DNA from: an uncultured Lachnospiraceae bacterium
GTDB lineage: Bacteria > Bacillota > Clostridia > Lachnospirales > Lachnospiraceae
Assembly: GCA_900549665.1 (NCBI GenBank)
Contig: URPH01000001.1
Location: forward strand, 124,001 to 188,000
Direction of reading: 5' to 3'
DNA length: 64,000 nt
The translations under genes were made by a program, and so were the position numbers. This document shows positions 42,968 through 52,958 of this stretch, one piece after another; the stretch's first letter is position 1, and every line of letters starts with the position of its first letter. The notes under the pieces are model-generated. The model was not told the DNA's origin and searched no databases. It saw only the letters and a list, made by a program, of their open reading frames with translations.

Positions 42968-43846
42968 CTAGTATCTCCTTTTATTTTTGCATTCTGCATA
43001 TAGATTTACATAGTCTTCATAACGCTCTTTGCTGATCTCCCCATCCGCAAGTGCCTGCTTCACCCAACAATCAGGCTCATGTATATGTGCACATCCCAAG
43101 AAACGGCATTTATCATGAAAACGCACTATTTCCGGAAAACACGATTCCAGTTCTTCCGGTAATAGATAGGATACATCCAGTGAACTAAATCCCGGTGTAT
43201 CAAAAATAAAGGTGTCCGGATCGATCTCCAAAAGCTCGGAATGTCTGGTCGTATGCTTTCCTCTTGAGATTTTTTCACTGACTGCGCCTGTCTCCATGAC
43301 AACGCCTGTCTGCAACAGATTGATGATTGTAGACTTTCCAACACCGCTCGGACCCGCAACCGTTGTCACCTTATTGTGCAAAACATTTCTTATCTCATCA
43401 ATATTTTGCTGATCCTGTGCACTGACAATGATCGTCTGATATCCGGCCTGCTCATATATCGCTGCCAGTCTTTCAATCTCATTCTCCGAAGAAAGATCTG
43501 ACTTGTTGAAACAGATCACGGTCGGAATCCCATAGTGCTCCATCTGGATCAAAAAACGGTCCAAAAGCCCCAGGTTGGGATCCGGGTGCGCGACTGCAAA
43601 AATAACCATTGCCTGATCAATGTTGGCAACTGCCGGCCGGATCAATTCATTTTTACGATCTTTAATTTCCAAAATATGGCCGAGCACCTTGTCGTGATCC
43701 AAAACGTCCATGGATACATAATCCCCCACCAGTGGCTTTTTGTGATCCTTTCGAAAGACACCCTTTGCCTTGCATTCATATACCATGCCGTCTTCACATC
43801 TGACATAGTAAAATCCCGCAATCCCTTTTATGATAATTCCCTGCAT
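42968..43846 (-). CDS. rsgA: Ribosome small-subunit GTPase RsgA
   Basis: Circularly permuted GTPase that checks 30S subunit maturation. An OB fold leads (GIAGFYYVRCEDGMVYECKAKG), then the G4 motif CFNKSD before the P-loop VAGPSGVGKSTIIN, the G3 segment DTPGFSS and the zinc-binding CxxxxCxHxxExxC pattern (CRFLGCAHIHEPDC). The length of 292 aa is normal. It lies 11 bp after prkC, whose kinase phosphorylates RsgA in Bacillus. Confidence 0.96.
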   Translation of the reverse strand: MQGIIIKGIAGFYYVRCEDGMVYECKAKGVFRKDHKKPLVGDYVSMDVLDHDKVLGHILEIKDRKNELIRPAVANIDQAMVIFAVAHPDPNLGLLDRFLIQMEHYGIPTVICFNKSDLSSENEIERLAAIYEQAGYQTIIVSAQDQQNIDEIRNVLHNKVTTVAGPSGVGKSTIINLLQTGVVMETGAVSEKISRGKHTTRHSELLEIDPDTFIFDTPGFSSLDVSYLLPEELESCFPEIVRFHDKCRFLGCAHIHEPDCWVKQALADGEISKERYEDYVNLYAECKNKRRY

Positions 43847-43857
43847 GCAACCCTTTC

Positions 43858-46071
43858 CTATTCTGCCTTTGTAAAGGTTACATTCTGTGAGCCGAAATCT
43901 GCAGGTACATCTGCTTCAACTGTTTCATAGATCGGATTTCCGGCTTCATCTACTTTTCCGGTATCAACCGTCTGGTTTTCCTTTTTGGTGCCGCTCATGG
44001 AAATTGTACCGCTCTCAGACTTTAAACCTGTCTCATTGATCGTATACGGGAAAGAATTGGTGGTATACACCTTCTTTTCTCCGGATGCTGTGGTCAGGGT
44101 AATTGTCACGGTCGAACCATCTACATAACCATCCGGTGCGGAAATGGATGCGGAATAATTGTATGTGGAATCCTTTTTACCAAGACTGATCACAAAATTC
44201 ACACTGCTGTTTTCCCCGATCTCGGTTCCGGGAGAATAGCTCTGTGACAATACATTTCCTTTGGTAACAGAATCACTGTAATCCTCTGTAACTGTACCTG
44301 CCTTTAAATTGGAAGCTTCAAGCTTTGCCTTGGCGTCACTTTCGGTCATTCCTCTAAGATCCGGAACGGAAACCGTCTTTTCTGTCGGACCGGCACTGAT
44401 CGTCAGTACAACAGTCGAACCGGATGCAATCTTTTCCAAAGCCTCCGGTGTCTGGAAAATAACATAGCCCTCATCAACCGTATCGGAATACTCGGTCTGT
44501 TTGGATACCTTAAATCCAAGTGCTGATAAAGTCGTATCAGCCTGTGTTTCTTCATATCCGACTACATTCGGCACCTCTATACCGCTGGCACCGCTGCTGA
44601 CTGTCAAAATGACCAGACTGTGCTCCTCTACCATTTCACCCTTCGGAATGCTCTGACGGATAACAATGTTTTCCGGAACCTCATCTGATTCCTCATACTG
44701 TACATCTACAGACAGATACAGTTCTTCCAGCGTGGATCTGGCAGCATCTATATTGAAACCAACTACATTGACAACTTCAACCGACTTCTGGGTTTCTTCA
44801 GCCGAATCTTTGGATCCGCCCTTAAAAATACCGACCGCATTGGCAACCAGCACCAAAGCGATCACACCGATGATAACTGCTGCCACGATCGCAAGAATCG
44901 TAGTCACACGCTCCATCTTGGGATCAATATCGTCATCATCGTATTCATCCTCATCATTCTCGTCGTCCTCGTACTCTTCATCCTCATACTCTTCATCTTC
45001 ATAAGAGTCGTCTTCGTATCCTTCATCCTCGTTATCGGCTTCGTCCTCTTCATCACCCTCTTCATCATCATCTGAAAGAATAAAGTGAGGCTTTTTGGGC
45101 TTAGCCTTGGCTGCATCTTCATTGAGACGCATATGAATATCCTCTACGGCAAATGTGCCTGTACGCTCTTTGATGGAAGCTAATTCTTCATCTGTAACTG
45201 TCCTTGTTGCAGCCGCAGAATCCACATCCACCATGGTGACAAAATCCTCATCCGGAGTAACCAGGGATTTTTTCAAATCCAGGATCAGCTCGCTCATCTT
45301 TTGATAACGGCGGTCCGGGCTCTTCTGGGTACATTTATAAATGATCTTTTCCACACAGACCGGAATCTCCGGAACATACTCTCTCGGAGAAGGCATCTCA
45401 TCCTGAATATGCTTGATGGCGATCGCAACCGTAGTCTCACCATCAAAGGGCACATGACCGGTCACCATTTCAAACAGGGTGCAGCCCAAAGAATAAATAT
45501 CACTCTTTTCATCCGAAAATCCGCCTCTTGCCTGCTCGGGAGATGTATAATGCACACTTCCCATGACATTGGATGTGATCGTATTGCTGGTCGCTGCCTT
45601 GGCAATACCAAAGTCCATGACCTTGACCTTTCCGTCTCTGGAAATCATAATATTCTGTGGCTTGATATCGCGGTGGATAATATGATTGTTGTGAGCTGCC
45701 TCAATACCCATGGAAACCTGAATGGCAATACTGATCGCTTCCTTAATGGAAAGACGGGATTTTTTCTCAATATACTTTTTGAGTGTGATACCTTCAACCA
45801 GTTCCATGACGATATAGTTGATACCGTCTTCCTCTCCGACATCATAAACACCGACAATATTGGGATGCACCAGTCCTGCTGCGGCCTGTGCCTCCACACG
45901 GAATTTGGAAACAAAATTGGTGTTTTCCGAAAACTCCTGTTTTAATACCTTTACAGCCACAAATCTGTTTAATTTGTGGTCTTTTGCTTTATATACATCA
46001 CTCATGCCGCCTGTTCCGATTTTATCCAAAATCTCATAACGGTCGCCAATCATCATTCCAAGTATAATCAT
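43858..46071 (-). CDS. prkC: Membrane Ser/Thr kinase PrkC with PASTA domains
   Basis: A 737-aa receptor kinase. The N-terminal Hanks kinase (residues 7 to about 270) has the Gly-rich loop IGTGGMSDV, catalytic HRDIKPQN and DFGIAKA. A very acidic linker (about residues 335-385, mostly Asp, Glu and Tyr) precedes one transmembrane helix (IVAAVIIGVIALVLVANAV). Three PASTA repeats follow, beginning VEVVNVVGF, IEVPNVVGY and VSVPDLRGM, which bind muropeptides or lipid II, then a C-terminal beta domain of about 100 residues. The start codon overlaps the prpC stop (ATGA) and has GAGGTG upstream, so the kinase and its phosphatase are translationally coupled. Confidence 0.96.
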   Translation of the reverse strand: MIILGMMIGDRYEILDKIGTGGMSDVYKAKDHKLNRFVAVKVLKQEFSENTNFVSKFRVEAQAAAGLVHPNIVGVYDVGEEDGINYIVMELVEGITLKKYIEKKSRLSIKEAISIAIQVSMGIEAAHNNHIIHRDIKPQNIMISRDGKVKVMDFGIAKAATSNTITSNVMGSVHYTSPEQARGGFSDEKSDIYSLGCTLFEMVTGHVPFDGETTVAIAIKHIQDEMPSPREYVPEIPVCVEKIIYKCTQKSPDRRYQKMSELILDLKKSLVTPDEDFVTMVDVDSAAATRTVTDEELASIKERTGTFAVEDIHMRLNEDAAKAKPKKPHFILSDDDEEGDEEDEADNEDEGYEDDSYEDEEYEDEEYEDDENDEDEYDDDDIDPKMERVTTILAIVAAVIIGVIALVLVANAVGIFKGGSKDSAEETQKSVEVVNVVGFNIDAARSTLEELYLSVDVQYEESDEVPENIVIRQSIPKGEMVEEHSLVILTVSSGASGIEVPNVVGYEETQADTTLSALGFKVSKQTEYSDTVDEGYVIFQTPEALEKIASGSTVVLTISAGPTEKTVSVPDLRGMTESDAKAKLEASNLKAGTVTEDYSDSVTKGNVLSQSYSPGTEIGENSSVNFVISLGKKDSTYNYSASISAPDGYVDGSTVTITLTTASGEKKVYTTNSFPYTINETGLKSESGTISMSGTKKENQTVDTGKVDEAGNPIYETVEADVPADFGSQNVTFTKAE

Positions 46072-46826
46072 TCTTTCACCTCATCATTTTCAACGAATCT
46101 GACCAAAACAACGGCAATATTGTCTTTTCCGCCGTTTTCATTTGCTGCCTTGATCAGACCTGCACCTTTTTGTGCCAGTCCGTCTTTGTCAGAATCGGAT
46201 AATATAGCCTCTATTTCCGCATCTTCCAGCATATTGGTAAGGCCATCCGAGCACATCAGCACGATATCTCCGTTTTCCAGTTCTTCCGTAAAGAAATCTG
46301 CTTCTACTGCATCTTTTGCACCGACAGCTCTGGTTATGATATTTTTGTCCGGATGCAGTCTGGCATCCTCTCTTTTCAGTCCGCCAAGCCGTACCATTTC
46401 CTCAACCAGAGAATGGTCCTCTGTAATCTGACGCAGTCCATCCTTTTTTAATAAATACAATCTGGAATCTCCGATATTGGAAACCTGCAGATACTTTCCG
46501 ATGATTGTGGCAATCACCAGGGTCGTGCCCATGCCAAACAGATTTTCATCTGCTGCGGCCTCTTTGCGTATCCTCTCGTTGGCCGCCTTGATCGCCTTTT
46601 TGATAATAATCGTCGGATTCTTTTCAAAAGAATTGCTGATCTCGCTCACAACGGTCTCCGTTGTGCACTTGGATGCATAATCTCCGGCATTGTGTCCACC
46701 CATTCCGTCTGCCACAATAAACAGATTGGGCATATTGCCGAGTGGCTTTGCTGAAGAAAAAACATAATCCTGATTCAATTGTCTTTTTCTGCCGATATCC
46801 GTCGCGGAGTATGTTTCTAACAACAC
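46068..46826 (-). CDS. prpC: PP2C protein phosphatase PrpC/Stp
   Basis: A 252-aa metal-dependent Ser/Thr phosphatase that reverses PrkC. Motifs are SATDIGRKRQLNQDYV, the metal site FIVADGMGGHNAGDYAS, VSNIGDSRLYLL, SDGLTNML and the final GGKDNIAVVLV. It overlaps prkC by four bases and follows rlmN by 19 bp. Confidence 0.96.
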   Translation of the reverse strand: MLLETYSATDIGRKRQLNQDYVFSSAKPLGNMPNLFIVADGMGGHNAGDYASKCTTETVVSEISNSFEKNPTIIIKKAIKAANERIRKEAAADENLFGMGTTLVIATIIGKYLQVSNIGDSRLYLLKKDGLRQITEDHSLVEEMVRLGGLKREDARLHPDKNIITRAVGAKDAVEADFFTEELENGDIVLMCSDGLTNMLEDAEIEAILSDSDKDGLAQKGAGLIKAANENGGKDNIAVVLVRFVENDEVKE

Positions 46827-46845
46827 GTTTCCTCCTTGTAATACT

Positions 46846-47886
46846 CTAATTCTCTTCTAAATGTCTTTTTCTCAACTGTCCGCAGGCACCATCAATGTCC
46901 CTGCCCATTTCTCTTCTAATAGTAACATTTATTCGATTTTTTTCAAGTTTATTTTTAAATGCCGTCACATACTCCTGCTTTGGCTGTCTGTAATCTCTTT
47001 CCTTGATCGGATTGACCGGAATCAGATTGATGTGACAGTTCCTCGGGGCTGCAAGGCGTGTCAGATTATCCACATCCTCTTTTGTATCATTGACACCGGC
47101 GACCAGACTGTATTCAAAGGTGATCCTTCTGCCGGTCTTTTCGAAGTAATAATCCACGGCCTGCATCAGTTCGTCGATGCTGTACGCTTTGGCGATCGGC
47201 ATAAGTTCCTGTCTTTTGACATCCGTTGCCCCATGCAGTGACAAAGCAAGCGTGATCTGCAGCTTTTCATCTGCTAATCTGTAAATATTCGGGACAATTC
47301 CGCATGTGGATACCGTCACATTGCGCTGGCTGATGTGGAGTCCGTTTTCATCGGTCAGAAGCCGGATAAACTTTAATAGATTGTCATAATTGTCAAGCGG
47401 CTCTCCGGTTCCCATGACAACCACATTGGATATGCGTTCGCCGATCAGGCGGCTGATCGCATAAATCTGGTCAAGCATTTCCGACGGACGCAGATTGCGC
47501 GTCAGGCCATCCAGGGTAGATGCACAAAACCGGCAGCCCATACGGCAGCCGACCTGCGACGAAATACAGACACTGTTTCCATGCTTATACCGCATCAGGA
47601 CGCTTTCCACAACATTTCCGTCATCCAGTGCAAACAAAAACTTCCTGGTACCGTCCAGTTTGGATTCCTGTACTGTCACCGGCTCTACAGCCGTATAAAA
47701 AAATTTCTCCTTACATTTTTCCCGGAAATCCTTGGAAATATTAGTCATCTCGTCAAAACTTCGGGCAAGCTTGACATGCATCCAGTCATACATCTGGTCT
47801 GCCCGGAATTTCTTTTCTCCAAGCTCTCCGATCACCGAACGGAGCTCTTCTTTATTAAATGATTTGATATCTGTTTTTTCTTCCAT
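46846..47886 (-). CDS. rlmN: 23S rRNA/tRNA adenine C2-methyltransferase RlmN
   Basis: Radical-SAM enzyme that methylates C2 of A2503 in 23S rRNA and A37 in tRNA. The CX3CX2C cluster motif is CRMGCRFC. MGTGEPLDNYDN and the C-terminal methyl-carrying Cys in DGACGQL are present. The length of 346 aa is normal. Co-transcribed with rsmB (18 bp upstream). Confidence 0.96.
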   Translation of the reverse strand: MEEKTDIKSFNKEELRSVIGELGEKKFRADQMYDWMHVKLARSFDEMTNISKDFREKCKEKFFYTAVEPVTVQESKLDGTRKFLFALDDGNVVESVLMRYKHGNSVCISSQVGCRMGCRFCASTLDGLTRNLRPSEMLDQIYAISRLIGERISNVVVMGTGEPLDNYDNLLKFIRLLTDENGLHISQRNVTVSTCGIVPNIYRLADEKLQITLALSLHGATDVKRQELMPIAKAYSIDELMQAVDYYFEKTGRRITFEYSLVAGVNDTKEDVDNLTRLAAPRNCHINLIPVNPIKERDYRQPKQEYVTAFKNKLEKNRINVTIRREMGRDIDGACGQLRKRHLEEN

Positions 47887-47903
47887 GATTTTTCGATCTC
47901 ATT

Positions 47904-49214
47904 TTAGTTTTTTTGAAACAATGCCATATAAAAGCCGTCTGTCAGGCCATCCTTTTGTGGAAGCAGCTGCTGTTCCTTCACCAGTGTAAAACCGCTGTTT
48001 TGTGAAAACCATTCTGCATTGTCATGATTTTCTTCCCTTGTCAGGGTACAGGTTGAATACAAAAGCTTTCCGCCGGGCTTTACATAGGCTTTGACTATTG
48101 ACAGGATCTTTCTCTGTAAGGCAGCGATTTCTTCCACATCCTCTTGTGTGATTCGGTACTTGATATCGGGCTTTCGTCCGATGACACCCAGTCCGGAGCA
48201 CGGTAAGTCTGCGATAACCAGATCAGCCTTTTCCACTTCGCTCTCATCCGGTACGGTGGCATCCCATACCTTGGAGGTGATATTGGTATAGCCGCTCCGT
48301 CTGATATTTTCATCAATGAGGGCAGCCTTTTTTTCAGATAAATCCCGGACACTGACCGAGCCTCCTGTGAAAAGCTTGGCTGCTGCATGCAAAGCCTTCC
48401 CGCCGGGTGCCCCGCAGACATCTACGACATGCCATCCGGGCTGGATATCCGCATACTCAACGATCTCCATGGATCCGGCATCCTGTATCATGATCTTTCC
48501 GTCTGCAAAACCGGGAAGTCTGTCTGTCCGGTCCGGATTTTTCACAATATAAGCATATGCTAACTCCGGAATTGTTTCCAGCTCAATATGTTCCTTCTGA
48601 TATAAAGACAGAAGTTCCTGCTTCTCTGCGGCTTCCATATTTTCATCCATGCGGATGATCAGCGGTCTTTTTTCTAAAAGTCCTTCCAGTAAAGATTCAA
48701 GCTTTCCCCGATCATCTTCCGTGATCTCACGCATCCACTTTTCGATCAGCCATTCCGGCATGGAATAGCGGACAGAAAGGGATTGTACCGGCTGCTTTTC
48801 AGAATCCGGATAGGGGATGGCTGCTTTGTTTCGCGCAATCGCCCTCAAAACGCCGTTGACAAAGCCCTTCAGGGACTGGAAGCCTCTTTTTGCGGCAAGC
48901 TTTACCGCTTCATTGCAGACAGCGGCATCCAGGGTCTTATCCATATACATCAGCTGATAAACACTCATGCGCATCAGACTGCGGATCAACGGCTTCATCT
49001 TTTTTACTTTCACCTTGGAAAACCGGTCAATGATATAATCAAGCTCGATCGCTCTTTCAACCGTTCCCTGTGTCACGCACTGGATAAAAGAACGGTCTCT
49101 CTTTTCCAAAAATCCGTACTTATCCAGTACCTGTTTTAAAATCTGATGACTGTACTGCTTTTTTTCCATGATCTCCATAACACAGTCCAGTACGATTTCT
49201 CTTGTATTTACCAT
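47904..49214 (-). CDS. rsmB: 16S rRNA m5C967 methyltransferase RsmB
   Basis: A 436-aa enzyme with an N-terminal NusB-like domain (residues 1 to about 150) and a C-terminal SAM methyltransferase domain (VVDVCGAPGGKALHAA, DLPCSGLGVIGRKPDIKYR and the catalytic TCTLTREENHDNAEWF). Both catalytic cysteines are present. GAGGAATT precedes the ATG. It lies between fmt and rlmN as usual; the zinc protease gene that many relatives keep between fmt and rsmB is absent (45-bp gap). Confidence 0.95.
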   Translation of the reverse strand: MVNTREIVLDCVMEIMEKKQYSHQILKQVLDKYGFLEKRDRSFIQCVTQGTVERAIELDYIIDRFSKVKVKKMKPLIRSLMRMSVYQLMYMDKTLDAAVCNEAVKLAAKRGFQSLKGFVNGVLRAIARNKAAIPYPDSEKQPVQSLSVRYSMPEWLIEKWMREITEDDRGKLESLLEGLLEKRPLIIRMDENMEAAEKQELLSLYQKEHIELETIPELAYAYIVKNPDRTDRLPGFADGKIMIQDAGSMEIVEYADIQPGWHVVDVCGAPGGKALHAAAKLFTGGSVSVRDLSEKKAALIDENIRRSGYTNITSKVWDATVPDESEVEKADLVIADLPCSGLGVIGRKPDIKYRITQEDVEEIAALQRKILSIVKAYVKPGGKLLYSTCTLTREENHDNAEWFSQNSGFTLVKEQQLLPQKDGLTDGFYMALFQKN

Positions 49215-49259
49215 AATTCCTCACAAATTTATATGCATCTAGGCGCGCCGGTATATCAA

Positions 49260-50186
49260 TCATCCGAGCTTTGTTCCGGTCTCTACGGCTCTACCTGCCA
49301 GAAAATCTCTTGCGGTCATCCGCTTTTTGCCTTCTAACTGCAGCTCAGTGATGGCCAGGCCATCCTTTCCTGTTGCGACAATGATTGCGTCCTTTGTTAC
49401 CTCACATACCGTTCCGGGCTCTTTATCTATCCCCAAAACCACATGTGACTGCCAGAGCTTTAACTGCTTGCCGTTCAGTCTCGTATAGGCACTCGGCCAT
49501 GAATTGAGGCCACGTACCAGATGTTCTATCGTATCTGCAGCTTTGCTCCAGTCAATCTCACCGATCGCCTTGGAGAGCATTTTGGCATAGGTACTCTTTT
49601 CTTCATCCTGCTTTATGGGATGGATATTGCCGGCCTCTATATCGGGCAGTACCTCTACAAGGAACCTTGCACCGACCTCTGCCAGCTTGTCAAACAGGCT
49701 TTCTCCGGTATCTGTATCCAAAATCGGAACAACCTTCTGGAACAGGATATCTCCGGTATCCAGCCCCTTATCCATCTGCATGATCGTGATACCGGTCTCT
49801 TTTTCACCGTCAATGATACTCCACTGGATCGGCGCTGCTCCTCTGTATTTCGGAAGCAATGACGCGTGGATATTGATACAGCCAAGACGCGGCATCGTGA
49901 GGATTTCTTCTGATAAGATCTGTCCGAAGGCAGCCACCACAAATAAATCCGCTTCGTATTTTTTGAGTTCTTCCACAGCCTCCGGTGCTTTGATCTTTTT
50001 GGGTGTCAAAACCGGAATCCCATATCTTAGCGCACATTCCTTGACCGGTGACGGTATCAGCTTATCACTTCTTCCCTTTGGTTTATCCGGCTGCGTTACA
50101 ACCGCCGTTATTTCATATCCGGCCTCTACCATGGCCTCTAAAGGACCAACTGCAAAATCCGGAGTTCCCATATAAACAATCTTCAT
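49260..50186 (-). CDS. fmt: Methionyl-tRNA formyltransferase
   Basis: Formylates initiator Met-tRNA using 10-formyl-THF. The N-terminal formyltransferase domain has MGTPDFAVGPLEAM and the family signature INIHASLLPKYRGAAPI, with a downstream DTGDI. A C-terminal OB-fold domain follows (LKLWQSHVV). The length of 308 aa is normal. Paired with def, 21 bp upstream; the two act at the start and end of formyl-Met use. Confidence 0.96.
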   Translation of the reverse strand: MKIVYMGTPDFAVGPLEAMVEAGYEITAVVTQPDKPKGRSDKLIPSPVKECALRYGIPVLTPKKIKAPEAVEELKKYEADLFVVAAFGQILSEEILTMPRLGCINIHASLLPKYRGAAPIQWSIIDGEKETGITIMQMDKGLDTGDILFQKVVPILDTDTGESLFDKLAEVGARFLVEVLPDIEAGNIHPIKQDEEKSTYAKMLSKAIGEIDWSKAADTIEHLVRGLNSWPSAYTRLNGKQLKLWQSHVVLGIDKEPGTVCEVTKDAIIVATGKDGLAITELQLEGKKRMTARDFLAGRAVETGTKLG

Positions 50187-50207
50187 ACTTTACCCCTTTT
50201 TATCCTG

Positions 50208-50693
50208 TTATTCATCAATTTCTTCATCCGGTGCCTGTTCCACATCATATAAAGGACCTTCCACAAGCTCTGTATAAACATGACCGTCCAGATGATCAAT
50301 CTCATGCATCAGGGCTCTTGCCAAAAGCTCTGTACCTTCCACTTCAAAAGGCTCCATATTTTCATTGTATGCCAGTACCTTGACATAATTGGGTCTGGTT
50401 ACGACGCCACATTTGCCGGGAACAGAAAGACAGCCTTCCTGTCCGGTCTGCTCGCCGCTTGTTTCCATGACCTTGGGATTGATCAAAAGAATCGGATCAT
50501 CTCCACAGTCAATAACACAGATTCTTTTTAAAATACCAACCTGAGGAGCGGCAAGACCGACACCCTCAGCTTCATACATCGTCTCAAACATATCATCGAT
50601 CAGCTCTTTGGTACGCTCTGTGACTTCCTTTACCTCTTTACACTTTTTGTTTAAAACCGGATCTCCTAATTCTCTGATACTTCTGATAGCCAT
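50208..50693 (-). CDS. def: Peptide deformylase
   Basis: Removes the N-formyl group from nascent proteins. All three family motifs are present: GVGLAAPQVG, EGCLSVPG (Cys ligand of the metal) and the HEIDHLDG metal site. A 161-aa enzyme with an acidic C-terminal tail (APDEEIDE). Starts nine bp after the priA stop with AGGAGG. Confidence 0.96.
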   Translation of the reverse strand: MAIRSIRELGDPVLNKKCKEVKEVTERTKELIDDMFETMYEAEGVGLAAPQVGILKRICVIDCGDDPILLINPKVMETSGEQTGQEGCLSVPGKCGVVTRPNYVKVLAYNENMEPFEVEGTELLARALMHEIDHLDGHVYTELVEGPLYDVEQAPDEEIDE

Positions 50694-50702
50694 TTTTTCC
50701 TC

Positions 50703-52940
50703 CTAATATCCATTCATGGGATCAAAATCAAAGTAAATACTGCATCTGGCAAGCTCCTTTTTCTTTTGCTCCATAAAATTTTCTATCAAATCTTTTACCT
50801 TTATTAACTCTTCATATTGTTCATGCCGCACATAAAGCATACGCCGGTATACATCATTGATCTTCCGGATACCGGCATCGGCCGGTCCGATGATCTGGCA
50901 GCCGGTATCATTGCTTTCTTTTAAAAGCTCTGCCGTCTGGTTGGAAGCCTGTGTCGCAAGCTCCTGTCTGTCGGATGTAAACAAAACCGCCAGCATATGT
51001 CTGATGGGCGGATAATTGCACAGCTGTCTGTAGGCGATCTCATTTTTGTAAAAACTGTCATAGTCCTGCGAAGCAGCATCGACAATCGCATAGTGCTCCG
51101 GCTGATAGGTCTGGATAACCGCCTCTCCGGGCAGTTCTCCCCTGCCGGCCCTTCCTACTGCCTGCGTCAGAAGCTCAAAGGTACGTTCTCCGGCCTGATA
51201 ATCGCCGCCACCCAGAGACAGATCTGCTGCCAGCACACCCACCAGGGTAACCATGGGAAAATCATGCCCCTTGACGATCATCTGTGTTCCGATCAGAATA
51301 TCCGCTTCCCCTGCCGCAAACGTCGAAAGGATCTTTTCATAATCATCCTTTTTTTGCGTGGTATCACGGTCCATACGCAGGATCCGCGCCTTGGGGAACA
51401 TGTTCCTTATGTTGTTTTCCACCTGTTCCGTTCCTGCCTTGAAACCGGCAATATGTCGTGAGCCACAGTGCGGACAGATCTTTACGGCCGGCGTTTCATA
51501 ACCACAGTAATGGCAGACCATTTTGCGATTGCCGTGCATCGTCAGCGAAACATCACAATGCGGACATTTCAAAACCTGTCCACAGCTTCTGCAGGATAAA
51601 AAAGATGTATAGCCGCGCCTGTTTAAAAACAACATGATCTGCTGTCCCTTTAAAAGCCGCTCCTGCATTTTCTGATATAAAAGTCCGGAAAAGATACTCC
51701 GGTTTCCCTTTTTTAATTCTTCCCGAAGATCCACAGTATATACCGTTGGCAGTTTTCTGCTGTTGTATCTGTTTTCCAGATAAAAATATCCGTATTCCCC
51801 ATTCATGGCACGATAAAAGCTTGTGACGGACGGTGTTGCCGATCCCAGTACCACGCTGGCCTCTGCCACCGATGCAATATGCTCTGCAACCTCTCTTGCA
51901 TGATACTTTGGCATGCTGTCACTCTTGTAGCTATTCTCATGCTCTTCATCTATAACGATCAGTCCGAGATCGGGAAATGGTGCAAACAACGCGCTGCGCG
52001 GTCCTATCATGATCTTGATCTGGCCCTTTTTTGCACGTTCAAACTGATCATAGCGCTCTCCCTTGGAAAGCTTGGAATGTATAACGGAGACACAGTCTCC
52101 AAACCGTTTGTAAAACCGCAATACGGTCTGATAGGTAAGTGCGATCTCCGGGATCAGGACAATGACCTGTCTGCCTTTTGACAAAACAGTATCGATCATT
52201 TCCATATAGACCTCGGTCTTTCCGCTTCCGGTCACACCTCTTAACAGATATACTTTCCGGATGCCATCATTGTAATCTTTTGAAAATGCATCCGCAATCT
52301 CCTGCTGCCCTTGGTTTAAAACTGCTTTTTGCAATCTGTCCGCTTTGATCTTGATCGGGTTGCGGTATTCTGTCCGTTTCTCAATCCGGATCACATTTTG
52401 TTTTTCCAGTGCTTTGATGGTCTGTGCCGACACATTCAGCTTTCCGGTCACAAATTCGTAGCCCAGACAGTCAACATCCGCAAAGGCTTCCAACAGCCGC
52501 ACCTTTGCCACATGATGCTTTTCTCTGGCTGTACGCAGCGCTTCCTGATATTCATCAGCGGTTGCTGCCAAAAGAATGTCTTTTTGCTCAATCTGTCTGA
52601 CCTTATCCTTTACCGGTAAAACAGTCTTTAAGGATGAGATCAATGTGGATCCGTAATTTTTTTTCATCCACGCCGCCAGCTCTATCATACGCCCCTCGGC
52701 CGGAATACCGGTGCCTGCCACATCTATGATCTCCTTGCACCGCTCCACCGGATATTCCGATAAATCGGTCAGCTCCAATATAAAACCACGGATTGTTTTG
52801 TTGCCCTTTCCAAATGGGATCATCACCTGCATGCCCGGCTTTAGGGCATCCCGCAAATGAGGCGGTATTTTATATTGAAACGGTCTGTCGACCTTTTCGT
52901 GTGAAATATCCACACATATATTTGCAAACTTATAACTCAT
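50703..52940 (-). CDS. priA: Primosomal helicase PriA
   Basis: A 745-aa replication-restart helicase. The N-terminal DNA-binding domain is followed by the helicase core with GVTGSGKTEVYM (Walker A), VIDEEHENSYKSD (DEEH-type Walker B), GSATPSVTSF, and a zinc module of paired CxxC motifs (CRSCGQVLKCPHCDVSL and CHYCG/CPHCG). The motif VI segment is QAVGRAGRGELPGE. Length and layout are normal. Confidence 0.96.
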   Translation of the reverse strand: MSYKFANICVDISHEKVDRPFQYKIPPHLRDALKPGMQVMIPFGKGNKTIRGFILELTDLSEYPVERCKEIIDVAGTGIPAEGRMIELAAWMKKNYGSTLISSLKTVLPVKDKVRQIEQKDILLAATADEYQEALRTAREKHHVAKVRLLEAFADVDCLGYEFVTGKLNVSAQTIKALEKQNVIRIEKRTEYRNPIKIKADRLQKAVLNQGQQEIADAFSKDYNDGIRKVYLLRGVTGSGKTEVYMEMIDTVLSKGRQVIVLIPEIALTYQTVLRFYKRFGDCVSVIHSKLSKGERYDQFERAKKGQIKIMIGPRSALFAPFPDLGLIVIDEEHENSYKSDSMPKYHAREVAEHIASVAEASVVLGSATPSVTSFYRAMNGEYGYFYLENRYNSRKLPTVYTVDLREELKKGNRSIFSGLLYQKMQERLLKGQQIMLFLNRRGYTSFLSCRSCGQVLKCPHCDVSLTMHGNRKMVCHYCGYETPAVKICPHCGSRHIAGFKAGTEQVENNIRNMFPKARILRMDRDTTQKKDDYEKILSTFAAGEADILIGTQMIVKGHDFPMVTLVGVLAADLSLGGGDYQAGERTFELLTQAVGRAGRGELPGEAVIQTYQPEHYAIVDAASQDYDSFYKNEIAYRQLCNYPPIRHMLAVLFTSDRQELATQASNQTAELLKESNDTGCQIIGPADAGIRKINDVYRRMLYVRHEQYEELIKVKDLIENFMEQKKKELARCSIYFDFDPMNGY

Positions 52941-52958
52941 ATTTTTCCTTTAACCGGA

